Positions 12,271-25,665 of a stretch of DNA of 64,000 nucleotides are shown one piece after another. The stretch is from Acorus gramineus (taxonomy: Eukaryota > Streptophyta > Magnoliopsida > Acorales > Acoraceae). The DNA lies in the NCBI GenBank assembly GCA_030737835.1, contig CM060857.1, positions 15,697,496 to 15,761,495 of the forward strand. The letters are read 5' to 3'. Position 1 is the first letter of the stretch, and each line of letters starts with the position of its first letter. Under the pieces are notes generated by a model. The model saw only the letters and a list, made by a program, of their open reading frames with translations, did not search any database and was not told where the DNA came from. A program made the translations under genes and the position numbers.

Positions 12271-13078
12271 GTGGTTCTTAATAATGTTTTCTAATTATCT
12301 GATGTGTTGGTTATATATATTAGTTTCAGTTTTAATTCATTCTGAAAAACAAGTAATTTACTATATCATCATCTAATGGTTCAATTCTTGTGATTTTGTG
12401 ATTCATATATGTTTGTTTAAATTTATTGAAATTTAATTAAATTAAAAATAGTTTAAAAAGCCATAACCTATAGGCTGAGAAATGAATGTTTTTGAAATTA
12501 TAGCTTATAAAATACTTTAAATTTTTTTATATTTTGAATACTCACACATTTAATCTTTTTTTATTAATAATATGTGTATTTATTTTTTATTATTACACCA
12601 AAAATTATCAAACTTCCGTTCATCTTCTTAACTTTTTTACTATGACAAATAATACATTATCAATGTTTTTTTATAATCCTATTTGTCACTGAGTTTATTA
12701 AAATTTTAAAGTGTAATATTTGAAAAATATTGTATTGAATTTGAAATATTATTTATGTTTAGTTGATTTTCATTTAAATGTTTATAAAATTATTTTTATA
12801 TGTAAAAATCAACTTATTTTATTAAACATAAATCAATTATTCAATTCTACATATTAGGGATATTTTGGATAATTGTACAACAAAAAACTATTTTACAAAA
12901 TAAACATCCACAACTGCTTATTTCCTGCTTTTAAACAATTACAACAATGTCTAATATTTATAAAAAAAAAACTATAATCTGTAAGTTTTAATATATAATC
13001 TGTAAATTAAACTACAATAAACATGACCAAATGTACACATATGGTGAAGAATGAAGTAATTTTTTTAGCATACTGGGG
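12271..13078. other. AT-rich intergenic sequence
   Basis: No gene. About 12700-12860 ('taaaattttaaagtgtaatatttgaaaaatattgtattgaatttg' region) recurs at about 21960-22140 and, partly, at about 59040-59140. It is therefore a small dispersed AT-rich repeat. Confidence 0.4.
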
Positions 13079-13462
13079 CGGCTCTTCTAAACTATTAGAT
13101 TTATTGATGAGAATCAAGTAATTCTTTCCCAATTAATTGTTGATTTCCATTTCTGTTGAATTGTTTTAATAAGGAAGAATACAGGAAAGTGATCAAGACG
13201 TACGTGTCTTTGGGTTATTGGAGTTGATTCGAACTTTTTCACCAAGAGATCATGGGATTCTAGCCGTGGTCTTCATAGCTTTCCCTAGCAGGGACTGTTA
13301 TTCTTCCAATTCCTCAGCTTTATCTGGTAAGTCATTCTGCAGTTGTGACTGCCATGGCATAAAAAGCTATTTAATGTTGGTTTAAATTTATTTGCTTTCT
13401 ACATGTTCAGATTCACATGCATGCCTTCATTTTCATTGAAACAACACTTTTTCTTTCTAGGA
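13079..13462. repeat. Non-coding block B0, partial copy
   Basis: It matches the beginning of blocks B1 and B3 (46505-46900 and 55790-56190), starting at 'ggctcttctaaactattag' and ending near 'tttcattgaaaca'. It lies about 1.1 kb beyond the stop codon of gene B, in the place where a gene of this family would have its 3' flank. No open frame is conserved among the copies. Confidence 0.7.
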
Positions 13463-14583
13463 TAAATCGCGGATAATTGTCTTAATTTTAAAATGAAAAT
13501 GATGATATTTTATTTTATCTAAAGGTTGAGATAACATTTATTCTAATTTTTTTATCCCAATTTTAACAAATATAAATATGAACAAAATTGATGAACTTTT
13601 TATCCTCTAAAATTAGAATAACTTATCCTCAAAACCTTAACACCTTATAAAACTAGCCCATAAAAAATACGTGATTCATGCCTCCTTTGAGTTTAATCAA
13701 GATACAAATCAAATTTAAATTTTATTTGAGTTTAAAATTTACTAGATCATATAAGATTAAAATAAAATCATATACAATTTGAAATTTCAAATTCGGAATT
13801 TGAAAACTTTATATGGTTTTATTTGAATTTTATTTTATATGATTTTATCCATTAAATTTTATGTGAAATTTGAAAATTTAAAAATATATATGATTTATCT
13901 AAATTTTAAAATCTTAAACAATTTAAAAATTAAAGTCCCTTATATATGTTGATTAAGATGCAATTCAAAATTTAAATTCTCTTACAATTTTATCTATTAA
14001 AGATTGAGATGTTATTTAAATAGATTAAATAAAGGCATGTATGGCCTGCGTTTTAATCGGTAAAAATGACTTAAAAGTCTAAATTTTTCCTTTTTTTTCA
14101 AATATATGGTTTCTTCCACAAATACATAGTTTGGCTGGATTGGATTACAAATACTTTAATGGGCCTCCCCTTTTTGGGTCCTTGTCAAGATTGGGTCGAA
14201 GCCCACATATTAAACGGACGAATAATTCTTATTCTACGAACTCAGCCCGTTGGTTACAATCTAGCCTTTAAATTATATTTATGAAATGATATGTCCCACC
14301 CTCTTGTGTAAGTGCAGCTTTATTTGCAGTCTACATTATTTTTTTGTGGAATTCTCATCACAAAAAAACATGTTTATGCCTTGGAGAACATGATAAGACT
14401 ATACACGAAATCAAATAAAATATATAACACCGAGAAACACACGACAAGCACAATCTTACTCAATGTGGAAACACCTATCACATAAACCCCGCACAAAAAA
14501 AGAAGAAGTTAATTTACAATAATCTTCACAAATTCAATTAGATTTACAAAAAATGAATTATATATACAATTAGATTTCATCTC
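13463..14583. other. 3' flank of gene B
   Basis: No gene. About 13460-13640 contains 'ataa/ttatcc' phrases like the Tourist-like repeat at 42680-43160. About 14360-14560 resembles the 3' flank of A0, so the 3' UTR and terminator of gene B probably lie there. No polyadenylation signal stands out. Confidence 0.35.
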
Positions 14584-17500
14584 TCAGAATGAAAAAGGCA
14601 CCATCTTCACTGCTCGGAACATACCGACATTATTCAAGTGCTCATTCTCCAATCTGTTTCATCAATAGACAGAATTTTATCAATACTTGCAAGAGGCCAA
14701 CATATGCATAAGTGAGAGAGAGAGTAACTGTATTCAATTATCACTACATACCTGAAGAAATGCCAAATGCCACGACGAATAATTTCGAGTGAGGCCAACA
14801 ATAATTCAATTATGTGATGTTTGAAATCACTTATACTCTTCATGTTCACCAATGTATGAATCCAAGTTAGCCTCAACACGAAATTAATAACCTAGCAAAC
14901 AAACAATTGCACAGATTTTATCACCATCATCAATTTATTGAGTTCTAGCTAAACATAAATCATGAAGGAGGTTAAGAGATAAGAACTCACAATGAAGATA
15001 TAATAATAAAATTTGTTTCTGAGCATTAGGTCATCCCTGAGCCACTTATTATTGGATTTGCGATGAAGGAGCCCCCAATCTTCAACATAATCCCAATATA
15101 AGTTGTAGCTCATGGCAAAGGCAGAGGCGATGACCATAATTGTAAACCACATGCGTGTGGGGTGCTTAGCGTGAACGATTTGGAATGCCACCGCTATCAA
15201 TGCAGATATGTTCTTTAAGGCATTTAGGAGGTGGATCTTGTCCATGTCACCGTGATATCGCTTAAAACACTTCAGATTTAAATAACAAAGAGATGGTCAA
15301 TGGATGTTAACATTTATGGTTATTACATGCAAATGTAACAAGAATAAAATAGATCACAATTACACGTGTATTCCTTTTTTGTTTTCATTTTTTTTGTTTT
15401 ACAAAAGAAAAGATACACCTTTGGCATGTATACATAAAGCTATGAGATGTGCTGCATGATATATATTTCTAACTAGAACAACTCAGTGACTTGCCAAGTC
15501 AGTAAATCAACCGATCAACATAAAAAAATATTTACACTTTTTAAAATATGTAAAAAATTTAATAAATAATATAAAATAAAACAAAATAAGAAAATTATTG
15601 CTATAACAAGTAAACAAAATTAGGCTGGCTTTAAATAAATAAACAAATCCAATATCATAATATTATGACGTTAAGTTATGCATGTGTTATCATCAGCTGA
15701 AGTGAACTTCAATGCAAAATGTATTATGATATTATCAAATTAAAATATAAATCAAATACAAAAGAAATATATAATTAAACATGAATGTATCCCATACAGT
15801 TTCCAATATTTTATTCATCTAAATATTAATCAGCACGAACTAGTTAGGAGAGAAAATGTTTTTGCTTTTTTCTTGGTAAATTTGAGTATTTCTTTCCAAA
15901 AGCTTATACATGTATATCAATTAAAAAGTATAACAAAATGCACATTGGTTGGGAACAGAGGAGCCCCAACCACTATGTATAGCTCAAATGAACTTCATAA
16001 AAACAAAGGAGAGGAAATGTTTTACTAATTAATATAGTTTTTAAAGGCGAATTGGATCATTAATCCTCCCATAAGGCGAGTTATCAGTGCTGAATCAACA
16101 ATCTTGATGAAATGGCAATCCAATATACTCAATTCGACTAGGATCACGATTTACTAAGCCAATTAATTGTTATTATCCAAATCAACTAATCCACTTAGTG
16201 AGATCAAAAATATTAAACAGAGACAAGTATGTGAAAGTATTACCTGTACAATTTGGCACACATACGGAAAGTATGAGATAATATAAATATGAAATTTATG
16301 AACCTCATTGAAGCTGCATGTATCATATGAGTATGTATCATATGAGTGTCTGGCATGCCCCCTCCCCAAGAAATAGCAAGCAATGAATATCATGTCTCTA
16401 AAAATAGAGACCTGATGATAATCATGAAAAAAATGAGTTAGTACAGTGCGGAGTATAGCTAATTGTTTGTATAGTTGTATGCGTGTGGTAGCATTATTCC
16501 TTACCATGCTAATCAATTGGCTTGCCATAATGAAGTGCACTGTACGCACCTGAAAATCCATCAACACACAATCTGCGTTACAGAAAATACAATGATCCTT
16601 CCTTTAAAAAAGATTAGAATTGTGATTTTGTGAATGATGGTTATTGCCTCACGGACAACTTGCTGGATGATTGCATTTTACAAAAAAAAAAAAAAAAAAA
16701 GGTGGATGACTACATCCATTCCATTTTAGGGTATGACGTACAATGTTTAAAATGTGTTAACCACATGTGGAACGAGCATGTTCCCCTAACCTTTTACATA
16801 TACATATGCATTTATTTATTTTTTGGGTAAAAGCCACAGTAAAAAATATGACTTAAAACATTACTTAAGTCATATAGACTGATAAAATGAACATGCTTAA
16901 TTTGCTGCACATGATAAACATCTTAGGGATCTGTTACTCAAAAATATATATATAACAAATGAAGAATTATTATATTGATTATTACCTTGGAAAAGGGAGG
17001 GAACAAGACTTTCCGGATCACTCGTAGAAAGCACCAACGTGTAGAGCGATAAAACACGTTCAGCGGGCATAGGAGCAAGGTCACGAATGCCTGAAAAATC
17101 AGTATTTTACAATGATTATTTATAATTCTACTTCAAATAAAATCAAAATAATATACTCATGTAGCTTAATTAAGTTCATAAAATACCAATACAAGCGCTT
17201 CAAGAAAGTGGTTTAGACGGTCATGCGATGTGAAGTTCATAATGAAGAACACGAGATGAGTGAACAAGAAACTGATGGTAATGGCCATCAGAAATGCTGA
17301 ACTCAAAAACGCGTTCTGGTAAGTGTAGGCCGTCTTGGGGTTTTTTATTTCAAAAATAAAATAATTATTGATCCCGGTCTTCCTCCACTCGTAGAGGTCG
17401 CAGCCGTAAACAAATATCGCTAAGCTAATGCATGCGAACACTCTGCATCAATGGACAAGAAAATAATGTCAATTTGGTATCGTAATTTTAAATATACATA

Positions 17501-20500
17501 ATCATTCACATATTATATACTTATTTTACAGTTACAACCCAACTTATAGAAACCCGAGATAATTTCCAATTTTTTAAAATATAAACCTAAAACATTTAGA
17601 ATTTCATAAAGCCAATTTCAACGCATGTCCAAGTTAAGACTATAAATTGGACTTTCTACTTCTTCTTCAGAAAAAAATAGACTATAAATTAGACTATGAA
17701 AATGAAGGGCATGTGATGAGTGATATTGTTGTGGACCTACACTAGGAACTAAACCAAAGGGGACTCAGTAGCCTGAAACAGATTTATGTAAACAAATCCA
17801 CTTTATATATAGTCTATCTCAGTTTTCAAAAAAAAAAAAAAAAAACACCATATTCTAACATTTATGTCATTTGGTTTCATAAAAAAAAAAACATTTATGC
17901 CATCTGATTTAAATGCCTATACTGCATTTCACTAGAATAATTTTATAATAGTTTTACTCCCTTTGTCAAGAAAGTTTACTGTATCTTGCAAATTTGTTCA
18001 ATATAATTGAAATATTTATCAATCAAGCAAATATTCTTGTATAAATTAACCTTAATATATCTAATTTATGGAGAAAATGTCAGAACGCACCTGAAGAAGG
18101 GACCGGTGGTTTTTATGTACTCTGGCATGTAAAAAACATTGGAGAAATGTCCCAAAATCATGTATATTGATAAACCAGATAGTATAAGTCCTATACATAT
18201 GCCTGCAACATTTATCAAAATAAAACATATCATGAAAATATAAATTAAAGCACATAAAAACAATTAATTTAGCTATGAAGAATTAACACAAATGGATGAC
18301 TTCAACTTAATTAAAATTAATATACTAGTGGATATGATGTTGTTGAGATGATTAAAATAATTTTATTTCACAGAAATTTTAAACCACATGATGCGCTTAT
18401 TTTGTTTGAGCCAGACATTCTAAAGCCCCTGTGATCATGAGTTAAAGAGGAATGTGATGATCACGTGTGTCCATGTCCATTAATCAACAAATTAATTAAA
18501 TATTTGATTTAATAAACTGGGTAGAACTAAATCATACATATATATATGTGTGTGTATAAAGTATAACCGTATTATTATTATGTAGAAAAATAATTAATTT
18601 TATTATAATCGGATGCAATTAAGAAAATTCAAGCTTTATTTCCTCCCGGGTTTTAATCTTAAACCTTCTAACAAGTCATGTTTATATAGTTTGGGTTAGG
18701 TTAGCTTTAACTTGGGTTAAAAAGGCGGTTAAGATTATTGCACAGTAATTTCTGTGGGTTTTCTTCTCTTTTTGGGACAATATGAGCCATCAAACGTCAT
18801 CAAAATAACAACAAATTGACCGTGAATTATATCTCACTTAGCTTACCTCTTTTTTGTTGGAAAAGTTTAAAAATTAAATTATATCAAGAGATGCATAATT
18901 GTTTTTTTTTTTCAAATACAGTACTATAGGAATCAATGCATGTCCAAACATATGCATTAATCCTGTATTAGTCAAAGAATTCCTACAATTAACATGAACA
19001 AGATGCATGCATGAGTGGAGACAGGGAATTATATATTCTAGGGTGCACTACATTAAAAATTTAATAAAACTTTTATTCTTATATTAAGAAAAAAATATTA
19101 AATGTTTTTTTAATAAATAAAACAAAATGATAAAGATATGTACAAAAAAATATAATGCAATGTTATTTGAGTCGAGTCATATGATATTTACTTTAAATCA
19201 TATTATTGTACTTGATTTAATATATTTTTTTTATGACTAAATGAAAATACATATATTATAATATATTAAACATATAGCAAAAAAAGTTTTGTAAAATATG
19301 GGCCGGCCATCTGCCCTGAATTTAGAGATGCCAATCAAAACTGAAATAAAATATGAGTATCCGCATATATACCTGTAAAAGGGGTGATAATCGGAGAATC
19401 TATCGGCTGAGTTTCTTTTCCATAGAACTCCATTTGTTCTGATATGTTTTTGTCTTTGAAGTTCTTTGCGACGATAGACCCCACTTCGTCCACCAACTTC
19501 ACCATCTGTTTCAAAAATCATCCCCTCTATTACACTTACAACACTTACAACAGCTTTCATTAATAAGTAATTAATCAACTATACCTCATAATGAAAGGCC
19601 AAAAAAAAAAGTCTAGTTTTTAAACTGAATTCTCCAACAACGACTACTACACACCTTATGATCATGTGCATGCATAACCAGGAATTGGCCCATATTATTT
19701 GTTGTCCTTCTTCCTTGTTTTTTAATATCTCAACAAACATAAAATGTCTCTATAGTAACAAAATTATAATTCAATCAACCGAAAAAGCAAGGGTTGCTAA
19801 ACTAATCAATTGTGTTATATAATATATACATCATATATGGTAGAGTTCCATAAAGACTAAAGTAGCCCTGATTTAATCACTTTCTGCTTTCAGATTTATA
19901 ACTCATATATTAATTTATTAAGATAAACAAACATGGCGCCAAGGTCGTCCTTGATCAATTTATTTAAGTCAGGTTCATTTTCTCTTTTTTGAGACACCGA
20001 ACAGTACAATGGATCTGAAAAAAAAAAAAGGTTAAAAGTTTACTAGTTCAACCGTTAGGTTATCATAAAATAATAAATATATTAATTATTATTATTAAAT
20101 AAAAAAATTTCATAAAAAATGTGAAATATTTTATAAAAAAAATCTTCACATAATTATCAAGTATTAAGACAATTTTTTTTTTAGATTTTACTTAGCATTT
20201 TAAACACTGTGATCATTTTAAATATCACCTTTTTTAGTTTCTGTTTTTAATCAAAATATTGTTGTATATGTGATTTTATCTGATCATGTATAGATTAATT
20301 ATTCAAAGTTCCGAATTGTTCTCTTAAGGTATGAGTAACACGTCTCACAAACTGTATGGCATTGATTAAGGGTTTTCTAAAAACCAATCGTGACTTGCAT
20401 GTACAACTTAATTCTTTGCTCATTTGTGTATACCTTGTTAGAGGTCGCCAAGTAGGAAAAATTAACCTTCCTCAAATATTTCTCTGATTCCTTCTTAGCA

Positions 20501-23448
20501 GAGGCCTGCAAAGGAAAACTAGCTTGTTAGTGAAAAACTAAATTGACACATATATATATTGTTTTTGGTAAGCTTTTATTCGATAAACTGAGTGGTAATG
20601 ATCAAGATTAGATTATAACAAGGTATACAAGAAAAAAGATTAGATTATAAAGACTAAAAAAAATTTTAGGGGTATGAAAAAGGTTTTACAAGAAACTATA
20701 TCGTTCAATCTGATATCTATATGGAGCTGGATAGAAGAAAAGGATGCATACCAAAAGAGGTATTGAAAAAGCATGTCTTCTCATTAATGCGATTTGGAAT
20801 TGAAAGTCATTTAACATTTCCTTAATTGCCAAAGTAGAGCAGGAATATTAATGAAAACTTCTCTTTATTTAAGCTAATCGTTGATCACAATAGAAAAAAA
20901 AAAAGAAATAAAGGACCAACTGTATATAGTTGCCCTCATTTGATGCATCACATGCAAAAACTGAAGACTTATCAACCACTTTGTTACCCCTTTAGTCAGT
21001 CACATTAGTAAGTTCTGTAGGTCTCCAAGTATACACTGTTCATAAATCAATTAATTACTGTATCAATAGTTCTGCAGATCGTTATATAGGTTTAGTTTTC
21101 ATCTTTAACAACCAGAAAAATTAAGGCCAACTATATATGGTTACCCTCCTTTCATGCCTCACATGCAAATTATAAAGACTTCTCAGCCACTTTATTACCC
21201 CTTCAGTCAATTACATTCATATATAATGATATTACTTAAAAACTTTAAAATATAGCTAGCGTTTATTACCTCCATAAACTTGCAAACGTTAACAAACTTC
21301 TCTAGTATTTTCGTGAAGCCCTCCATATTCAGGGACCTGCAGTGCAAAGAATAACAGATTAATAAACAATTAGTTCAATTAAATATGTACACAAAGGACA
21401 AGATTTATTATTAAATATCTAGTTGCACATAGAAGATCTCTGTAAAAATCAGCGATCCGACTCAGAGTATCGGCTGATTTGGATCGATCAACTTTTCCAA
21501 ATCGAGTTATGGGTTTGGTTGGTGCCTTGGTTGAAATCGGATTGAGTGTATCATGCAATAATAATGAATTAATTCTAATTTTTTTTAGATATGTTCATGT
21601 TTGATCATATATTACTGAGGTATGATATTGATATATATATATATATATATATATAATTTTTTTACACACTGCACTAATCAGAATATATGACAGTTATGAA
21701 TTGTGATGATTTGACCCTCTAAAAAAGTAGAAATTTCAATCCAGAGTCAAAAGTCACTTCAATTGCAACTTACAATTATATATAAAGGAGCAACCAGTTC
21801 CACACATATACACTGTTTGTTGATGATTTGTCTCCCACCTTGCAATTCATTATCGGTTTTGTACATTTTTTTGTTAAAATTTATAAACCGGACATTCTCA
21901 ATTTTTTTTTTCCTATTACATATGATGCATTATTAAAAATTTATTTCATAATTTTATTTATCATTCAATTTATTAAAATTTTAGAATGTAATATTTGAAA
22001 AATATTGTAATGAATTTAAACTATTATTTTTTTGTTATGTTAATTTTCTTCTAAATATTTGTAAAACTGATTTCATATGTAAAAGCTAAATTATTTCATC
22101 AAACATAAGTTAAATTTTCACCTTCGAAGTTTAAAATGGTATTTTTGACAAGGGGGTGAGGGAGTATTAAAAAACATTACCACAAATATGGTTGAGTTAC
22201 AACTAGAGCGGGCTGGATTCAATATTTTCAATTGGGTAGCTTGAACCCCAAATCAAACCTAGTAGAAATTGAGAACTCAAATTCCACCCGAGGAACCGGA
22301 ATTTCCAATCCAGATTTTGGTTGCATTAGTATTAATTGAAACAAATTTGAATACATATATGATGCGAAGTTTGAAAAAAAGAAAAAGAAAGAAGAGTTCA
22401 AACAAGTCCCAGCCCTCCTCTAAAATCGAACTACCTGTAGCTAATCAGCGAGGCGAGGCCCCTTCGCAACTCGACGAAGCCTTCTCCGATGAGCTCCTTG
22501 TAGGCAGCATCGACTGTCGGGTCCGCTCGATCCTGTGTACCTACAGTTGCTCCTGTTGAGCTCACCGAGCCGTCTTCGTCGGAACCCACCACTTCCCTGA
22601 TCTCATCGTCGTCTGACGCCATGGAGTATCCCAAATCTACCCCGTCATAGTGGTCTTCCTCCGGCGCGTGGGAAGACTCTGTCATACGGTGTATTAATTG
22701 AGTTCCCATTAAGAACTAATTATGTAACATTAAGAAAAGCATATAAATCTTGTTTACCAGAGATAAAATGGGAGGCTGCAGTAGCAACAGGGGAGTCAGA
22801 GGGACTGGGGTGACGTGAGAAGCGATGAGGGTCATTGAGGATTGTGAGTTGCCTGCTCAAATCATCACACCTCTTGATGAACTCCTCCACTTTCGTCTCA
22901 AAGAAGCTGCTCACCTTCTGCAGCTCCTTATCGAGTTTTTCAAAAAAACTCCTCATCGCCTTCGTTAGTTTGTCCCCCACCAAAAAAAAATAAAAATAGA
23001 GAGCGCATTAGTTAGTTTAACAACTTGTTATGAGCTATAAAATGAAACACATTAAGTATGGTCTTCAAAAAACCTTGTTTTGTTCCGAAGTGATTTGAAC
23101 TCGATCGTCACCGTTACGTTGTGTCACACCCTTAAAAAAAACCAAAAGGAAAGTCACATTTGTGGAACAACTTAATTATACAGTTTCAAAAGCATTGGAA
23201 AAAATATTTTTTTTTACTGTGCATGCAATCATACAAACCTGGGTGAGTCTTCTCTTCAGAAGCTGAACCTGACGGTAATCTATGCCGAAGAAGAAGTTGA
23301 GGCGACCATTTAATGTGGTTGGAGTCTCCTGTAGCTTTTCGATCTTCTTGATGTATTCCTTCAGATGTTGATAGTCGAGGCAGTCCTCCTTCCACTCTCG
23401 GACCAACTCTGTCGTCTCCAGTTTCTTTGAAAATGTCATTTTTGTCAC
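14584..23448 (-). CDS. PHO1-like: Gene B: intact PHO1-like SPX-EXS phosphate exporter, 15 exons, 719 aa
   Basis: PHO1 proteins export phosphate from the endomembrane system, classically for xylem loading. Exons in transcript order: 23239-23448, 23074-23130, 22758-22959, 22435-22678, 21270-21336, 20434-20505, 19373-19505, 18091-18202, 17187-17442, 16986-17090, 16505-16549, 16244-16411, 14991-15269, 14752-14891, 14584-14653. Lengths sum to 2160 nt; all introns are GT-AG and phases agree. Residues 1-260 form the SPX domain, with Y26/K30 in DYQHLKEYIKK and the basic helix TKILEKF at 246-252. Membrane segments follow, such as ICIGLILSGLSIYMILG (exon 8) and FLMAITISFLFTHLVFF (exon 9). The EXS core has NLYWDYVEDWGLL and [23 protein letters not shown]. 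It is slightly shorter than usual PHO1 (about 750-830 aa) because the SPX linker is short. M4 is an alternative start; the exon 4 acceptor is NAGNAG-like. Confidence 0.92.
21635..21654. repeat. (TA)n microsatellite in intron 4 of gene B
   Basis: An uninterrupted TA run within the intron between exons 4 and 5. It is not expected to affect the frame. Confidence 0.85.
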
Positions 23449-23803
23449 TGCAAATTAAAACATAAAATTTTCAAATTTTGTTTTTTTTAATATTGGTGGT
23501 CGCGGCTGTGGCGTGGTTGTGGTGGTCGCAGCTGTGGAGTGTGGGAGGTATGGAGGCTGTGATGGTAGTGGTGGTGGTGATGGTGTTAATGCGGTGGCTG
23601 CGATGTTGGTTCCGTGGTGGCTGCAATGGTGGTGGTTAGTGGAAGGAGGCTGAGGGAAAGAAGATGCATGAGTAGTGAGAGTGGAAAAAAAAAAAAACAA
23701 AAACAAAAATGCAATCACACAGATAGAAAAATAGCCAACTCACAACTAAGAGCCTGTTTTTCTTCTTCTGATAATGATGATGAACGACCCATACATCTCC
23801 CCT

Positions 23804-23815
23804 GTATATATATAG
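23804..23815 (-). promoter_or_regulatory. TATA box candidate of gene B
   Basis: On the minus strand the sequence reads cctatatatatacag, about 355 bp upstream of the ATG at 23448. The stretch between is purine/pyrimidine-biased with GGT repeats (23510-23640), which fits a long 5' leader. The spacing is longer than in C and A1. Confidence 0.5.
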
Positions 23816-24256
23816 GGGGAGGAGGAGGCGGGGGGTGGGGGGAGGGGATTGTTAATAATGATTTTTTTGAGTTTTTGATGCAAACCAAACCCACCCCATC
23901 TCATGTCAACCTAACCCATACTCCTCTCGGTTTGCAGAGACCTAAAGGAAGAAGGAGATAAAAAAAACTGTGGGAATGGGCTTGCAGTTGTGAAGTGATA
24001 TATACGTGGGGTGGGATTAGTTTTCAAAAAATATGAGGGGGTGGGCTATTTAACGGGATGAATTTTTCATAAAATGGGGTGAATATAACCGCCCCCTAAA
24101 TATTCTTCCGTCAAGCTTAAAAAATATGTGGATAGAAGTAAAAACACATCACATTAAGACTTTGACAACAAACTATTTAAACTTTACTATAAACAAAATA
24201 TTGTAGGTAAATTACATAACAAAAATCAAAATAGTTAAGGTGGTAAAGTATAATAA
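23816..24256. other. Upstream region of gene B
   Basis: A G-rich stretch at 23817-23850, then AT-rich sequence. No P1BS motif (GNATATNC) was found by eye in 23449-24256. No other gene is visible. Confidence 0.35.
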
Positions 24257-24851
24257 TTTAAAGCACATAAAAACAATTAATTTAGCTATGAAGAATTAAC
24301 ACAAATGGATGACTTCAACTTAATTAAAATTAATATACTAGTGGATATGATGTTGTTGAGATGATTAAAATAATTTTATTTCACATAAATTTTAAACCAC
24401 ATGATGCGCTTATTTTGTTTGAGCCAGACATTCTAAAGCCCTGTGATCATGAGTTAAAGAGGAATGTGATGATCACGTGTGTCCATGTCCATTAATCAAC
24501 AAATTAATTAAATATTTGATTTAATAAACTGGGTAGAACTAAATCATACATATATATATGTGTGTGTGTATAAAGTATAATCGTATTATTATTATGTAGA
24601 AAAATAATTAATTTTATTATAATCGGATGCAATTAAGAAAATTCAAGCTTTATTTCCTCCCGGGTTTTAATCTTAAACCTTCTAACAAGTCATGTTTATA
24701 TAGTTTGGGTTAGGTTAGCTTTAACTTGGGTTAAAAAGGCGGTTAAGATTATTGCACAGTAATTTCTGTGGGTTTTCTTCTCTTTTTGGGACAATATGAG
24801 CCATCAAACGTCATCAAAATAACAACAAATTGACCGTGAATTATATCTCAC
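24257..24851 (-). repeat. Near-identical copy of gene B intron 7 (18243-18840)
   Basis: The two stretches match over about 600 bp in the same orientation. By eye I counted only a few differences: 'cacataaat' versus 'cacagaaat', one C fewer in the 'aaagccc' run, an extra GT unit, and 'tataatcg' versus 'tataaccg'. At 24851 the match stops after 'atatctcac' and intron 8-type sequence follows. Confidence 0.9.
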
Positions 24852-25090
24852 GGTCATGTCATTTATGTCATCTGGTTTCATAAAAAAAAAAAACATTTAT
24901 GTCATCTGATTTAAATGCATGCATTTCACTAGAATAATTTTATAAAAGTTTTACTCCATTTGTCAAGAAAGTCTACCATATCTTGCAAATTTGTTCAATA
25001 TAATTGAAATATATTTATCAAATCAAATAAATATTATTGTATAAATTAATCTGAATATATTTAATTTGTGGATAAAATGTCAGAACGAAC

Positions 25091-25202
25091 CTGAAAAAGG
25101 GACCGATGGTTTCTACATATTCTGGCATATAAAAAACATGGGAGAAATGTCCCAAAATCACGTATACTGTGAACCCAAATATTATAAGTCCTATACATAT
25201 AC
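25091..25202 (-). pseudogene. PHO1-like: Orphan PHO1-like exon 8, left arm
   Basis: An exon of exactly 112 nt, as in gene B, with acceptor ttgcag and donor gttcgt. It encodes GICIGLIIFGFTVYVILG followed by HFSHVFYMPEYVETIGPFFR. This is the first membrane segment of the PHO1 transporter part. The frame is open and both splice sites are good, but neighbouring exons 7 and 9 are missing. In transcript direction it is preceded by intron 12-type sequence and an exon 12 piece, and followed by intron 8 and then intron 7 sequence. It is therefore a rearranged fragment, not a gene. Confidence 0.85.
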
Positions 25203-25533
25203 CTGCAACATTTATCAAAATAAAACATATCATGAACATATAAATTAAAGCACAAAAAAAAAAACAATTAATCAACTACCATGTGTTACATTATTAGATA
25301 TTATCAATAAGATGGATTACATTATAAAAAAAATTTCGCTGAGTTACCAAAGTTATTAGATCAACTCGGTTGATACAGTGCAAAAATTTACTGAATTCAT
25401 GGCTCATGCATGCAGTTGAGTGAATGAGAGGATCCAATAAGAAATCAATGGATCTGATCCGAATCAGTCGATCCACTGAGTTAGGATTGCAAGTTTTTAG
25501 ACAAAGACATGCATGATGATGTGAATGAAGTAC

Positions 25534-25665
25534 CTGCTTGGTATATAACGAGTTAAGGCAAGTAATCCTTGCTCAATGTGCACGTCTCGTATGAGTGCTG
25601 CTCGATTCCCTCTCCCGTTGTGAGGTGCAAGCAAGCACTCCATCTCTCTCAGCAGAGGAAGAACA
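25534..25665 (-). pseudogene. PHO1-like: Orphan PHO1-like exon 12 fragment, left arm
   Basis: A 132-nt piece bounded by AG (tttgtttag) and GT (cag|gtact). The first codons read VLPLLREMECLLA, equivalent to the IPLLRHLE...YFL start of PHO1 exon 12. Further on, the HSYETCTLSKDYLP stretch is present but in another frame, so a frameshift lies between. The shifted frame happens to stay open through the whole exon. It lies upstream of exon 8 in transcript direction, the reverse of the normal gene order. Confidence 0.7.

Noticed and set aside
23449..24256. P1BS phosphate-starvation element (GNATATNC) in the gene B promoter
   Set aside because: None was found in this stretch by eye; near misses such as gaatataac fail the consensus.
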